A DNA stretch of 64,000 bases from Undaria pinnatifida (lineage: Eukaryota > Sar > Phaeophyceae > Laminariales > Alariaceae). Below the pieces are notes generated by a model. The model made no database searches. It was not told where the DNA came from and saw only the letters and a list, made by a program, of their open reading frames with translations. The position numbers were made by a program, and so were the translations under genes. Positions 30,049 to 43,030 of this stretch are shown piece after piece. The DNA lies in assembly GCA_012845835.1 (NCBI GenBank), contig JABAKD010000017.1:9801904-9865903 (forward strand), given 5' to 3'. Numbering within the stretch: position 1 is the stretch's first letter; every line of letters begins with the position of its first letter.

Positions 30049-31126
30049 ATGTCCGAAACGTCCCCAACAAAAACTACTGTTTACGTATTTCCAACTCTGT
30101 ATTACTGCGACTATACTCCCGGCATTCGGACGCACCGTAGTAGCAGTCAGAGCGGACCGTTGTCAGAACGAGTACCTCTTTCCTCCTTTTCAACTGTTTA
30201 TTTAACGAAAAATATTTTCTCTTCACTCGGATACAGCATCGGCAATAACAGCAGCGGCAATAACAGCAGCGGCAATAACAGCAGCGGCAATAACAGCAGC
30301 GGCCATAACAGCAGCGGCAATACAAGCAGCGGCAATAACAGCAGCAGCAAAAACAGCAGCGAAATCGAAACCGGGACGGAAGCGAGCGATCCGCAGAACG
30401 CCCTGCATGAGCCCTTCCATGGACCCTTCCTTTTTTTTTGCTCCCCAACTAAGTAATCATTGCACCCTTTTCCTTGCGTTTGGACACGGTAGCAGCAGCG
30501 AAAGCGGGACCGGTACGAGCAGCGAACGGTCCGCACAACGTGCTTCAGCAACTACCTCTTCGTCTTCTTCTTCTTCTTCTTCTTCTTCTTCTTCTTCTTC
30601 TTCTTCTTCTTCTTCTTCTTCTTCTTCTTCTTCTTCTTCTTCTTCTTCTTCTTCTTCTTCTTCTTCTTCTTCTTCTTCTTCTTCTTCTTCTTCTTCTTCT
30701 TCTTCTTCTTCTTCTTCTTCTTCTTCTTCTTCTTCTTCTTCTTCTTCTTCTTCTTCTTCTTCTTCTTCTTCTTCTTCTTCTTCTTCTTCTTCTTCTTCTT
30801 CTTCTTCTTCTTCTTCTTCTTCTTCTTCTTCTTCTTCTTCTTCTTCTTCTTCTTCTTCTTCTTCTTCTTCTTCGTCCGCGTCACAATCGCAATCCGGGAC
30901 GAGTGGAGACAGCACGAGTAGCCCTTCAACATCTGCCGCGCCTCCGCGAATAACAGACGGTAGAAAAAACGCCGGAGGTGATATCACAACGGTGGCGGTC
31001 ACGACTGGCACCCCGGAGACGGATGGAATCGGCAAGGATTCCGCTGAATCTTTGGCGATGCAGGTTGCCGACGGCAAGCTTAGCGTAGGTGAGAGTACCG
31101 ACGACAGTACACCCGCAAGTAGTTAG
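30049..31126 (+). CDS. Candidate serine-rich protein with poly-Ser tract, possible 40-bp intron
   Basis: Frame one (30049-30456) ends in about eight NNSSG repeats. Frame two (30407-31126) holds SSSESGTGTSSERSAQ, about 104 consecutive Ser, and a non-repetitive tail (TDGRKNAGGDITTVAVTTGT then PETDGIGKDSAESLAM) ending at TAG 31124-31126. The frames would join if GTAATC...GGTAG (30453-30492) were removed as a 40-bp intron, giving SPT-N-SSESG. A shared block (GCAGCGAAATCGAAACCGGG and GCAGCGAAAGCGGGACCGG) on each side shows an internal duplication. The tail's ordinary composition supports coding. The antisense poly-Glu and poly-Lys ORFs are artefacts. Secreted or surface Ser-rich proteins are a possibility, but no signal peptide is evident. 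Confidence 0.35.
30232..30365. repeat. 15-bp minisatellite (AATAACAGCAGCGGC)n
   Basis: About eight to nine tandem copies with minor variants (CATAAC, AATACA, AGCAAAAAC). The period is a multiple of three, so it reads as NNSSG repeats in one frame. Confidence 0.95.
30563..30873. repeat. (TTC)n triplet repeat, about 310 bp
   Basis: About 103 uninterrupted TTC triplets, flanked by TCG on each side. It is a pure polypyrimidine-polypurine mirror repeat of the GAA/TTC type, capable of intramolecular triplex formation. Confidence 0.97.
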
Positions 31127-31689
31127 CCCTTTCAGGACTGAGCTGCAAAAAAGTGTATCACACCATCTCCACCAATCACTTGTCGCCCACAGTTTTGGGA
31201 CAGTGCTAAAACCAGCACTAGGTAAATGTTTGTTGTACGCCCCGGTCTAGCGTCAACAGATGGATGGTAATCCACGCTACCTTATCATGGCGTCTTCGCT
31301 ACGGAGGGGCAGCGTGTGTCGTACACTAACAGCGTGTGTCGAACGTGAGTTCGCAAAGTTCGATGACAATCGACTAACAGAAAACGCTGAAAATGCTGAA
31401 CACCTTTGAAGTATAGAAATGAAAGCACGTACCGGGGGGGGTGGGGGGGGAGACACCTGTGATGAAGGCGTTGTCCAAAAGGTCGCTGAGGGTGAAACCC
31501 CTCCCGACTTGAGCTGGGGAGCAAAAACTTGGTGTTAAACATAAGCAAAAACAACGTAGTACAAAATGGCCTTCCTGGTGCTTTGTGCACATGCCGAGGG
31601 AGAATGTACAACCTCCTACGTTCTTCAAGAGATGCCACCCACTTTTGAAGCACGACGGCCCACTTTATCGGGCACGGCAAAAAATTAGC
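31127..31689. other. No recognisable gene
   Basis: Follows the serine-rich frame. It contains two overlapping minus-strand ORFs (31285-31680, 131 codons; 31374-31628) without motifs and a G8-T-G8 run at about 31433-31450. It may include a 3' untranslated region if 30049-31126 is real. Confidence 0.35.
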
Positions 31690-32315
31690 TTAATGCTTGA
31701 TTTCCTAATTCATAAGAGTTATCCCACCCTAAGGGTGCAGCAGATTCTAAGAAGATAATGAGGTCCTAACGTGAGGAGCTCATTATCAACATCGTCCATC
31801 ATCATCCATCATCCATCATCCATCATCGCCCGAGACATTACGTCAAAAGCACTCGTTCGCTCGCCCCGACCAATACTTCTATGCGCTCGTCCTCGTACAA
31901 CACGCATACTCGTAAAAATTATCATTCCAACCGATAGTTCCATACTTGAGGAAGTCAACCGGTCAGACACAATTAGTCAATCTAACAACTGCAACACCTA
32001 CCGCACTATACCGCACTATAGAGAGATGGCTCAGAAATTATTCTAGTGTGCTGCACACAGAGCCGTCCCATGGTAAGGGTGCAGCGGAAGTTTCTAAGAA
32101 GTTTCTAAGCTCCTACCATGAGGCGCTCAATATCTCACCCAAAACATGACTTCGAACACATGCGTTCTTCCGCGCAACCGCAACCCGACCAAGCTTCCAT
32201 GCCCTAGTCCTAATTTTTTTTTATACTCGTGAAATGATTCGACTAACCGCTAGTTCCTCACTTAAGGGCCTCAACCGGCCAGGAACGGTTCTAAAAACGT
32301 TCTCGCCAAAAAATT
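31690..32315. repeat. Degenerate direct duplication (~290 bp and ~245 bp)
   Basis: Copy 1 (about 31715-31985) and copy 2 (about 32075-32315) share TAAGGGTGCAGC, TCTAAGAAG, CGAC(C)AA, CTTC(T/C)ATGC, ATACTCGT(A/G)AAA, ACCGATAGTTCC / ACCGCTAGTTCC and TCAACCGG(T/C)CAG in the same order. Copy 1 contains an extra (CATCATC)n tract at 31796-31828. No coding assignment can be made. Confidence 0.55.
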
Positions 32316-33209
32316 GCAGCCCATACCTTGGGATGACTCCACAATAGTCACAGGAAGTTTTTCCCAAAAACGCGCACGCAGTTCAAAAGGACTTAGGGTT
32401 TGATTTCATCTAAAACGCCGGCGTGCCGTTTTTTTTTTCGCCTTGTTTCAACAGGTGGCGCACGAAAATCGAGCGAGGATGCCATATCGTCGCTCTCAAA
32501 CGCGGGAGTCGGCAGAACCGTTTTGTCAGCTGCCCAAATGTTAGTTTCGGTTCAGTTAGTTGCGTGTGTCCCTGTTAGGTTAGCAAGCACATATAACCAT
32601 ACATTTTTTCTTTCTTTTTCCCCTAGAGGTTTTATTCGACTCTGGAGTTGTAGGAGCCTGTCCTGTGGCGATGCACTAAATTCTGGTGAGTTAAGGTGAG
32701 AGCAGCAACAGCAACGACAGCGACAGGTTCGACTGGCGAAGCAATCATACGAGGGATGGACTTCGAGTCGAACAACTGCTGTAGTTGTGGAGACAGAGAA
32801 ATCGATGACGCAAGGAGGAGGTTTCGGCCAAACCAGCCGCTGGAATTGTAGAAGTGCCGGATGAATGATGCAAGGGGGGGCATTTGATCAAACCGGATGT
32901 TGTAGTTGTGGTATTTCCGACTCAATCACATTCGGGCGGAAGTTTGGCCAAAACGGCTCCGCTGTACTAAATTGGCGATTGAAACAAGTCGTGGAGTACG
33001 CACGAGTTATTATGCACATCTGGCGTCTATTTTTTTCTCAGCTTGGGTTTATTTGCTGTTCGTTTTCTTGGTAGATGTCTTGTACTGGCTTAATATATTT
33101 TAACTCGTGTAGAACGTGTGATGAGATCGGACCCATCATCACTATCTATAGCTCGCGGCTTTCTAAAAACTGAGACCGCTTTTAACGATGACTTTACGCT
33201 GGGTTTGGT
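32316..33209. other. No recognisable gene; short imperfect repeats
   Basis: Two imperfect copies of a unit with TG(C/T)TGTAGTTGTGG followed by TTT(C/G)GGCCAAA occur at about 32776-32835 and 32896-32955. A third GGAGTTGTAGGAGCCTG-like trace is at 32643. ORFs 32400-32699 and 32632-32925 are unassigned. Confidence 0.35.
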
Positions 33210-33587
33210 GTGTACAAGCTCCGCGTCGACGACGGTGGCTCATTAATTTTCTACAACCTCGGGGTATATGGTGTGCTGACATGTGATCGAGATGTGTACG
33301 GGTTATACACGGGTGCGGGTGCCGGCACCTTCGAGTTCAGTTACCTTTTTCCCCGTTCATCACAGCAACAAGTTAAGTGTCGACACGTTTACTACAGACG
33401 TTTTGACGTTTTCGGTTTTCGCATACCGTTTGTAATTGTCGCCCCCGAACCACCGCCGCCAGGACGTCTGGGGGTTTGGTCAAATTTATCACGGACAAGG
33501 CCGAACAAGCTGAAGAGGTACGACGCTCACATGGTTTCGCCACTGCCGAATTTGGTTTCGATAGTTCGTAAGCAGCTTTCAGCGTAA
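33210..33587 (+). CDS. Unassigned ORF, 125 codons, next to the satellite
   Basis: Plus-strand ORF of ordinary composition with many aromatic residues in its first half (LIFYNLGVYGVLTCDRDVYG) and a Pro-rich turn (APEPPPPGR) before residue 90. It stops three bases before the first satellite unit. No family is recognised. It could be a gene relic truncated by the satellite or chance. Confidence 0.2.
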   Translation: MYKLRVDDGGSLIFYNLGVYGVLTCDRDVYGLYTGAGAGTFEFSYLFPRSSQQQVKCRHVYYRRFDVFGFRIPFVIVAPEPPPPGRLGVWSNLSRTRPNKLKRYDAHMVSPLPNLVSIVRKQLSA

Positions 33588-33590
33588 ACA

Positions 33591-36500
33591 ATGACGGTTA
33601 CTGACGAAAAGAATCGTGACATGAAGGAATTTTCGAAAAAAAGAGAGAAGATACCGAATCTTGCACACGCGGGGGACAAAATCACCTCGAGACCCTCCTG
33701 CCGCCACGAGAAAGCGGCTCGGCTCCTGTCCCCGACGAGTCCCCGTGCCTCCCTTCCTAGCGCGAAACGATCTTCGTCCAAAAAATGCAGCAGCCCCCCA
33801 CTCACACTACGGTACACCCGCTATCAACATACGTACCCGTACGATATCACACTTTGACACAGATGAAAAGGATCGTATCCTAACCATAGGGAAATACAAT
33901 GACGGTTACTGACGAAAACAATCGTGATATGAAAAAAGTTTCCAAACAGAATAGATAATGATTCTTGCACACACAGGGGACAGAAACACCTCGAGACTCT
34001 CCTGCCGCCACGAGAAAGTGGCTCGGCTTCTGCCCCCCACGAGTCCCCGTGCCTCCCTTCCTAGCGCGGAACGTTCTTCGTCCCAAAAATTGAGCAGGCC
34101 CCCACTCACACTACGGTACCACAGATGTCAACATACGTACCCGTACGGTATCACACTATGACACAGAAGAAAATAATTGTATCCATAGGGAAATACAATG
34201 ACGGTTACTGACGAACAAAACCGTGACATGAAGGGATTTTCCAAACAGGACAGATACCGAATCTTGCACACACGGGGGACAAAATCACCTCGAGACCCTC
34301 CTGCCGCCACGAGAAAGCGGCTAGGGATTTGCCTCGACGAGGCCCCGTGCCTCCCGTTTTAGGGCGGAACAATCTTCGTCCCCAAAATGCAGCAGGCCCC
34401 AACACACTACGGTACACCCGCTATCAACATACGTACCCGTACGATATCACACTTTGACACAGATGAAAAGGATCGTATCCTAACCATAGGGAAATACAAT
34501 GACGGTTACTGACAAAAACAATCGTGATATGAAAAAAGTTTCCAAACAGAATAGATACCGAATCTTGCACACACGGGGGACAGAAACACCTCGAGACCCT
34601 CCTGCCGCCACGAGAAAGCGGCTCGGCCTCTTCCCCTGACGGGTCCCCGTGCCTACCTTCCTATGGCGGAACGATCTTGTCCCATAAATGCAGCAGGCCC
34701 CAACACACACTACGGTATTACAGCTATATACATACGTACCCGTACGGTATCACACTATGACACAGATAAAAGGGATCGTATCCTAACCATAGGGAAATAC
34801 AATGACGGTTACTGACGAACAAAATCGTGACATAAAGGAAGGGATTTTCCAAAAAGGAACGATACCAAAAATTGCACACACGGGCGACAAAAACACCTCG
34901 AGACCCTCCTGCGGCCACAAGAAAGCGGCTCGACTCCTGCCCCCGACGAGTCCCCGTGCTTCCCTTGTTAGAGCGGAACGATCTCCGTCCCAAAAATGCA
35001 GCAGGCCCCCACTCACACTACGGTTCCACAGCTATCAACATACGTACTCGTACATTATCACAATATGACACAGATGAAAACGATCGTATCCTTGCCATAT
35101 GGAAATATAATGACGGTTACTGACGGAAAAAATCGTGACATGAAGGGATTTTCCAAACAGAAAAGATACTGAATCTTGCACACACGGGGGACAAAAACAC
35201 CTCGAGACCGTCCTGCCGCCACGAGAAAGCGGCTCGGCTTTTGCCCTCGACGAGTCCCCGTGTCTCCCTTTTTAGGGCGGAACGATCTTCGTTTTAATAA
35301 TGCAGCAGGCCCCCACACACACTACGGTATTACAGCTGCTATCAACATACGTACCCGTACGGTATCACACTACTATGACACAGATGAAATGGATCGTGTA
35401 CTAACCATAGGGAAATACAATGACGGTTACTCACTACAAAATTCGTGACATGAAGGGATTTCCCAAAATGGAAAGATACCGAATCTTGCACAAACGGGGG
35501 ACAAAAACACCTCGAGACCCTCCTGCCGCCACGAGGAAGCGACTCGGCTTCTGCGCCGGACGGGTCCCCGTGCCTGCCTTTCTAGCGCGGAACGATTTTT
35601 GTCGGATAATGCAGCAGGCCCCCACTCACACTACGGTACCACAGCTATCAACATACGTACCCGTACGGTATCACACTATGACACAGATGGAAAGGATCGT
35701 CTCCTAACCGTGGAGAAATACAATGACGGTTACTGACGAAACATGTCGTGACAAAAAAAGATTTTTCCAAATAGGAAAGAAACCGAATCTTGCACACACG
35801 GGGGACAAAAACACCTCAACACCCTCCTGCCGCCACGAGAAAGCGGTTCGGCGTCTGCCCCGACGAGTCCCCGTGCCTCCCTTCCCAGGGCGGAACGTTC
35901 TTCGTCCGAAAAAGGCAGCAAGCCCCCACTTACACTACGGTACCACAGCTATCAACATACGTACCCGTGCGGTATCACACTATGACACAGAGTAAACGGA
36001 TCGTATCCTAACCATAAGGAAATACAATGACGGTTACTAACGAAATAAATCGTGACGTGAAGGGATTTTCAAAACAGAAAAGATAACGAATCTTGCACAC
36101 ACGGGGGACAAAAACACGTCAAGACCCTCCTGCCGCCACGAGAAAGCGGCTCGGCTTCTGCCCCGACGAATCCCCGTGCCTCCTTTCCCAGGGCGAAACG
36201 TTCTTCGTCCGATAAAGGCAGCAGGCCCCCACTTACACTACAGTACCACAGCTATCAACATACGTATCCGTACGGTATCACACTATGACACAGAGTAAAA
36301 GGATCGTATCTTAACCATAGGGAAATATAATGACGGTTACTGACGAACCAAATCGTGACATGAAGGGATTTTCCAAACAGAAAAGATAACGAATCTTGCA
36401 CACACGGGGGACAAAAGCACCTCGAGACCCTCTTGCCGCCACGGGAAAGGAGCTCGGCTTCTGCCCCCTACGAGGCCCCGTGCCTCCCGTTTGAAGGCGG

Positions 36501-39500
36501 AACGGGCTTCGTCCCAAAAATGCAGCAGGCCCCCACTCACACTACGGTACCACTGCTATCAACATACGTACCCGTACGGTATCACGCTATGACACAGAGT
36601 GAAAGGATCGTATCCTAACCACAGGGAAATACAATCACGGTTACCGACGAAACAAATATTGACATGAAGGTGTTTTTCCAACAGAAAAGATACCGAATCT
36701 TGCACACGCGGGGGACAAAAATACCTCGGGACCCTCTTGCCGCCACACGAAAGCGGCTCGGCTTTTGCCCCCGACGAGTCCCCGTGCGTCCCGTTTTAGG
36801 GCGGAACGTTCTTCGGCCCAAAAATGCAGCAGGCCCCCACTCACACTGCGGTTCCACAGCTGTCAACATACGTACCCGTACGATATCACACTATGACACA
36901 GAGTAAAAGGATCGCATCCTAACCATGGGGAAATACAATGACGGTTACTGACGAAACAAATAATGACATGAAGGCATTTTTAAATCAGAAAATATACCAA
37001 ATCTTGCACACACGGGTGGCAAAAACACCTCGAGACCCTCCTGCCGCCACGAGAAAGCGGCTCGGCGTCTGCCCCGACGAGTCCCCGTGCCTCCCGTTTT
37101 AGGGCGGAACGTTCTTCGTCCCAAAAATGCAGCAGGCACCCACTCACACTGCGGTTCCATAGCTGTCAACATACGTACCCGTACGATTTTACACCATGAC
37201 ACAGATGAAAAGGATCGTATCTTCACCATGGGGAAATAAAACGACGGTTACTGACGAAACAAATCGTGACATGAAGGGATTTTCCAAACAGAAAAGATAA
37301 CGAATCTTGCACACACGGGGGACAAGAATACCTCGAGACCCTTTTGCCGCCACGAGAAAGCGGCTCGGCGTTTGCCCCCGACGAGTCCCCGTGCCTCCCG
37401 TTTTAGGGCGGAATGTTCTTCGTCCCAAAAATGCAGCAGGCCCCCACTCACACTGCGGTTCCACAGCTGTCAACATACGTACCCGTACCATATCACACTA
37501 TGACACAGAGTAAAAGGATCGTATCCTAACCAAGGGGAAATACAATGACGGTTACTGACGAAACAAATCGTGACATGAAGGGATTTTCCAAACAGAAAAG
37601 ATACCGAATCTTGCACACACGGGCGGCAAAAACACCTCGAGACCCTCCTGCCGCCACGAGAAAGCGGTTCGGCGTCTGCCCCGACGAGTCCCCGTGCCTC
37701 CCTTTCAATGGCGGAACGATCTTTGTCCCAAAAATGCAGCAGGCCCCCACTCACACTACGGTACCACCGCTATCAACATACGTACCCGTACGGTATCACA
37801 CTATGACACAGAGTAAAAGGATCGTATCTTAACAATAGGGGAATACAATGACGGTTACTAACGAAACAAATCTTGACATGAAGGGATTTTCCAAACAGAA
37901 AAGATACCGAATCTTGCACACACAAGTGGCAAAAACACCTCGAGACCCTCCTGCCGCCACGAGAAAGCGGCTCGGCGTCTGCCCCGACGAGTCCCCGTGC
38001 CTCCCTTTCTATATCGGAACGATCTTCGTCCCAAAAATGCAGCAGGCCCCCCCACACATTACGGTACCACAGCTATCAACAGACGTACCCGTACGGTATC
38101 ACACTATTAAACAGAGTAAAAGGATCGTATCCTAACCATAGGGAAATACAATGACGGTTACTTACGAAACAAATCGTGACATGAAAGGATTTTCCAAACA
38201 GGAACGATACCGAATCTTGCACACACGGGGGACAAAAATACCTCGAGATCCTCTTGCCGCCACGAGAAAGCGTCTCGGCTTTTGCCCCCGACGAGTCCCC
38301 GTGCCTCCCGTTTAAAGGCGGAACGTTCTTCGTCCCAAAAATGCAGCAGGCCCCCACTCACACTGCGGTTCCACAGCTGTCAACATACGTACCCGTACGG
38401 TATCACGCTCTGACACAGATGAAAAGGATCGTATCCTAACCACAGGGAAATACAATGACAGTTACTGACGAACCAAATCGTGACATGAAGGGATTTTCCA
38501 AACAGAAAAGATACCGAATCTTGCACTCACGGGGGACAAAAACACCCTAAGACCCTCCTGCCGCCACGAGAAAGCGGCTCGGCTTCTGCCCCGACGAGTC
38601 CCCGTGCCTCCCTTCCCAGGGCGGAACGTTCTTCGTCCAACAAATGCAGCAGGCCCCCACTCACACTACGGTACCACAGCTATCAACATACGTACCTGTA
38701 CGGTATCACACTTTGACACAGATGAAAAAGATCGTATCTTAACCATAGGGAAATACAATGACGGTTACTGACGGAACAAATCTTGACATGGAGGGATTTT
38801 CCAAACAGAAAATATACCAAATCTTGCACACACGGGTGGCAAAAACACCTCGAGACCCTCCTGCCGCCACGAGAAAGCGGCTCGGCGTCTGCCCCGACGA
38901 GTCCCCGTGCCTCCCGTTTTTGGGCGGAACGTTCTTCGTCCAAAAAATGCAGCAGGCCCCCACTCACGCTACGGTACCACAGCTGTCAACAGACGTACCC
39001 GTACGGTATCACACTATGACACAGAGTAAAAGGATCGTATCTTAACCATTGGGAATACAATGACGGTTACTAACGAATTAAATCTTGACATGAAGGGATT
39101 TTCCAAACAGAAAAGATAACGAATCTCGCACACACGGGCGGCAAAAACACCTCGAGACCCTCCTGCCGCCACGAGAAAGCGGTTCGGCGTCTGCCCCGAC
39201 GAGTCCCCGTGCCTCCCTTTCAATGGCGGAACGTTCTTCGTCCCAAAAATGCAGCAGGCCCCCACTCACACTACGGTACCACAGCAATCAACATACGTAC
39301 CCGTACGGTATCACACTTTGACACAGATGAAAAAGGATCGTATCCTAACCATAGGGAAATACAATGACGGTTACTGACGGAACAAATCGTGACATGAAGG
39401 GATTTTCCAAACAGAAAAGATACCGAATCTTGCACACACGGGCGGCAAAAACACCTCGAGACCCTCCTGCCGCCACGAGAAAGCGGTTCGGCGTCTGCCC

Positions 39501-41497
39501 CGACGAGTCCCCGTGCCTCCCTTTCAATGGCGGAACGTTCTTCGTCCCAAAATTGCAGCAGGCCCCCACTCACACTACGGTACCACCGCTGTCAACATAC
39601 GTACCCGTACGGTATCACACTATGACACAGAGTAAAAGGATCGTATCTTAACTATAGGGGAATACAATGACGGTTACTAACGAAACAAATCTTGACATGA
39701 AGGGATTTTCCAAACAGAAAAGATACCGAATCTTGCACACACAAGTGGCAAAAACACCTCGAGACCCTCCTGCCGCCACGAGAAAGCGGCTCGGCGTCTG
39801 CCCCGACGAGTCCCCGTGCCTCCCTTTCTATATCGGAACGATCTTCGTCCTAAAAATGCAGCAGGCCCCCCCACACATTACGGTACCACAGCTATCAACA
39901 GACGTACCCGTACGGTATCACACTATTAAACAGAGTAAAAGGATCGTATCCTAACCATAGGGAAATACAATGACGGTTACTTACGGAACAAATCGTGACA
40001 TGAAAGGATTTTCCAAACAGGAACGATACCGAATCTTGCACACACGGGGGACAAAAATACCTCGAGATCCTCTTGCCGCCACGAGAAAGCGTCTCAGCTT
40101 TTGCCCCCGACGAGTCCCCGTGCCTCCCGTTTGAAGGCGGAACGTTCTTCGTCCCAAAAATGCAGCAGGCCCCCACTCACACTGCGGTTCCACAGCTGTC
40201 AACATACGTACCCGTACGGTATCACGCTCTGACACAGATGAGAAGGATCGTATCCTAACCACAGGGAAATACAATGACAGTTACTGACGAACCAAATCGT
40301 GACATGAAGGGATTTTCCAAACAGGAAAGATACCGAATCTTGCACTCACGGGGGACAAAAACACCTCGAGACCCTCCTGCCGCCACGAGAAAGCGGCTCG
40401 GCTTCTGCCCCGACGAGTCCCCGTGCCTCCCTTCCCAGGGCGGAACGTTCTTCGTCCAACAAATGCAGCAGGCCCCCACTCACACTACGGTACCACAGCT
40501 ATCAACATACGTACCTGTACGGTATCACACTTTGACACAGATGAAAAATATCGTATCTTAACCATAGGGAAATACAATGACGGTTACTGACGGAACAAAT
40601 CTTGACATGAAGGGATTTTCCAAACAGAAAATATACCAAATCTTGCACACACGGGTGGCAAAAACACCTCGAGACCCTCCTGCCGCCACGAGAAAGCGGC
40701 TCGGCGTCTGCCCCGACGAGTCCCCGTGCCTCCCGTTTTTGGGCGGAACGTTCTTCGTCCATAAAATGCAGCAGGCCCCCACTCACACTGCAGTTTCACA
40801 GCTGTCAACATACGTAACCGTACGATATCACACTATGACACAGATGAAAAGGATCGAACCGTAACCATGGGAAAATAAAATGACGGTTACTGACGAACCA
40901 AATCGTGACATGAAGGGATTTTCCAAACAGGAACGTTACCGAATCTTGCACACACGAGGGACAAAAATACCTCGAGACCCTTTTGCCGCAACGAGAAAGC
41001 GGCTCGGCTTTTGCCCCCGACGAGTCCCCGTGCCCCCCGTTTTAGGGCGGAACGATCTTCGTCCCAAAAATGCAGCAGACCCCCACTCACACTACGGTAC
41101 CACAGCTGTCCACAGACGTACCCGTACGGTATCACACTATGACACAGAGTAAAAGGATCGTATCTTAACCATAGGGGAATACAATGACGGTTACTAACGA
41201 AACAAATCGTGACATGAAGGGATTTTCCAAACAGAAAAGATAACGAATCTTGCACACACGGGCGGCAAAAACACCTCGAGACCCTCCTGCCGCCACGAGA
41301 AAGCGGTTCGGCGTCTGCCCCGACGAGTCCCCGTGCCTCCCTTTCAATGGCGGAACGTTCTTCGTCCCAAAAATGCAGCAGGCCCCCACTCACACTACGG
41401 TACCACAGCAATCAACATACGTACCCGTACGGTATCACACTTTGACACAGATGAAAAAGGATCGTATCCTAACCATAGGGAAATACAATGACGGTTG
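33591..41497. repeat. ~303-bp satellite array, left block, about 26 units
   Basis: Units begin with ATGACGGTTACTGACGAA at about 33591, 33899, 34198, 34499, 34801, 35111 and then roughly every 303 bp to 41184, with a last stub at 41489-41497. Each unit has TCTTGCACACACGGG, CACCTCGAGACCCTC (XhoI site), CCGCCACGAGAAAGCGG, GACGAGTCCCCGTGCCTCC, ATGCAGCAGGCCCCCACTCA, ACGTACCCGTACGGTATCAC and CATAGGGAAATACA. The first nine or so units are clearly diverged in length and sequence. From about 37545 higher-order variants appear (A-B-C-D-E series repeated at 37545 and 39364). ORFs of 60-174 codons on both strands are by-products of the stop-poor unit. Confidence 0.97.
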
Positions 41498-41794
41498 AAA
41501 AAATATTAACAGGGTAAAATAAAAGTTTAGGATGGATTTTTTCTTTAGGATGGGATTTTTTTTTTTTTCGTCGAGAAATCGTCAAAAACATTTCCGACCG
41601 AGGGTTCCCGACCGAACATATTTTGCCCACTATCTACTAGTCATCGTTGCCAAGCTCAAAACGCTATTGTGCCTCTGCGTGCATCTAGGGATAAACACGG
41701 TAGATCCGATGCTGCTGTGTCTGCATCAAGCCAGCATCTATAAAAATAGTTAAAACACAAGGCAGTGCACAGCAGTCACATTCTATACTAATAT

Positions 41795-41890
41795 TATTAT
41801 GAAAATTTAAATTGACTCCAGCTGAGATCGAATATGTTGTCGAACTCATCTTTGTAAGCTGTGTGTGATACTCCGATCGCGCGTATTATG
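41795..41890. mobile_element. Foldback-type element fragment, right-oriented
   Basis: ATTATTATGAAAATTTAAAT, GACTCCAGCTGAGATCGAAT, GTTGTCGAACTCATCTTTGT and GATACTCCGATCGCGCGTAT run in the order of the inner right arm, with several small deletions. It ends abruptly after CGTATTATG. Confidence 0.75.
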
Positions 41891-43030
41891 ACGCCACCAA
41901 CCACCTGTGTATGGCCGATGAACGAAAATTGACATGGCTGCCTCATCAAGGTCGCGTGTAATGTATTTATAATGTCCAGCAGCTACAAGCGGCCGCCGGC
42001 GTGCTGGTCCGTAGCCGTCTGTGGAGGAGGAGAGAAACCGGGAGTGGGAAATGATTTTGTCAAGCGCGTCGCAGCCAAAACATTGTTTTTAATCTTTAAG
42101 GCAGAACTAGAACGCCAACTAGCTGCGAAACCTTTCTAGCTTTTGGTTCTCGGTTCTTGGTTCATACTACCTGTATATCGCACTTCGATCGCGGGAGATG
42201 CGAGTGCTCGAGTGGTGCATTATCAGGAGTAGAGGAGTCTATCAGCTCACGTGTTATTCACGGCTAACCGTGATGGAGGAATGGAGAACAGCCTGCGTTC
42301 AGGAAGTTTCGCTATGGGAGGTGCCACATCCTCATCGATGCGATCGAGATCAGGGTCTGTAAAAGGTGAGGCACGTCTCTCACGTTGGATCGGTCGCCTC
42401 TCACCTCGGTAAAACTCTATTTTTAACGAACAAGGCTTTGAGACACTCTTATTCGCAGGGGTCACCGGCCAGCCATGGCGGGACGCACGTCCGTATGTGC
42501 AAATCCCATAATCGCCAGCCACGCAACAAGTACTACGTCCGAGCCAGTGGCTTGGTGGCTCCAGATAGATAGTGTTTGTCCTTTCTACTTTCACCCTTGT
42601 CGCGTGCTTGTCGAATGTCCAGTCAACCAGTCTGGCATCCTCGAGGACTCTCTACTGCTGCTGCTGTTGGCTGTAGTTCCGAGATGATTTTGTCGCGCGC
42701 AAAGGGGGTGCAGGCTGACCGCCTTTGCTGAATCATCCTGTGGACCCTCTGGAACTGTAATAGCTCAGGAGTGTTACCGACGTACTGTATATGCTCCGTA
42801 AAGGCACACTACACACCCGGTAGCGCGCGCAATCGCAGTACCTCGACAAACTTGTAAATATGAGCTTCGACGGATCGCTTGGCGTTTTGTGCCCCCCAGC
42901 AACCAGTACTTGCACGTAGTTTTGGTGGGAATCGGGTCCGAAATTCGTACCGAGAGGTATACTAGCACGCTGATCACACCTGACACGGCAGCAGTCAACT
43001 ACGTACTGCTGCTGTTGTATACAGAAACTG
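41891..43030. other. No firm gene; weak exon candidate at 42282-42365
   Basis: On the plus strand, ATG at about 42282 opens a Ser/Arg-rich peptide (ENSLRSGSFAMGGATSSSMR) leading to AAAAG|GTGAGG at 42365, and TTATTCGCAG|GGG at about 42460 could be an acceptor. The joined frame soon meets a stop, so support is weak. The antisense ORF 42247-42594 (115 codons) covers the same DNA. The rest is unassigned. Confidence 0.2.

Noticed and set aside
30457-30932. Poly-Glu (206-codon), poly-Lys (126-codon) and poly-Leu (159-codon) ORFs
   Set aside because: Artefacts of the TTC repeat. Only the poly-Ser frame has plausible non-repeat sequence on both sides.
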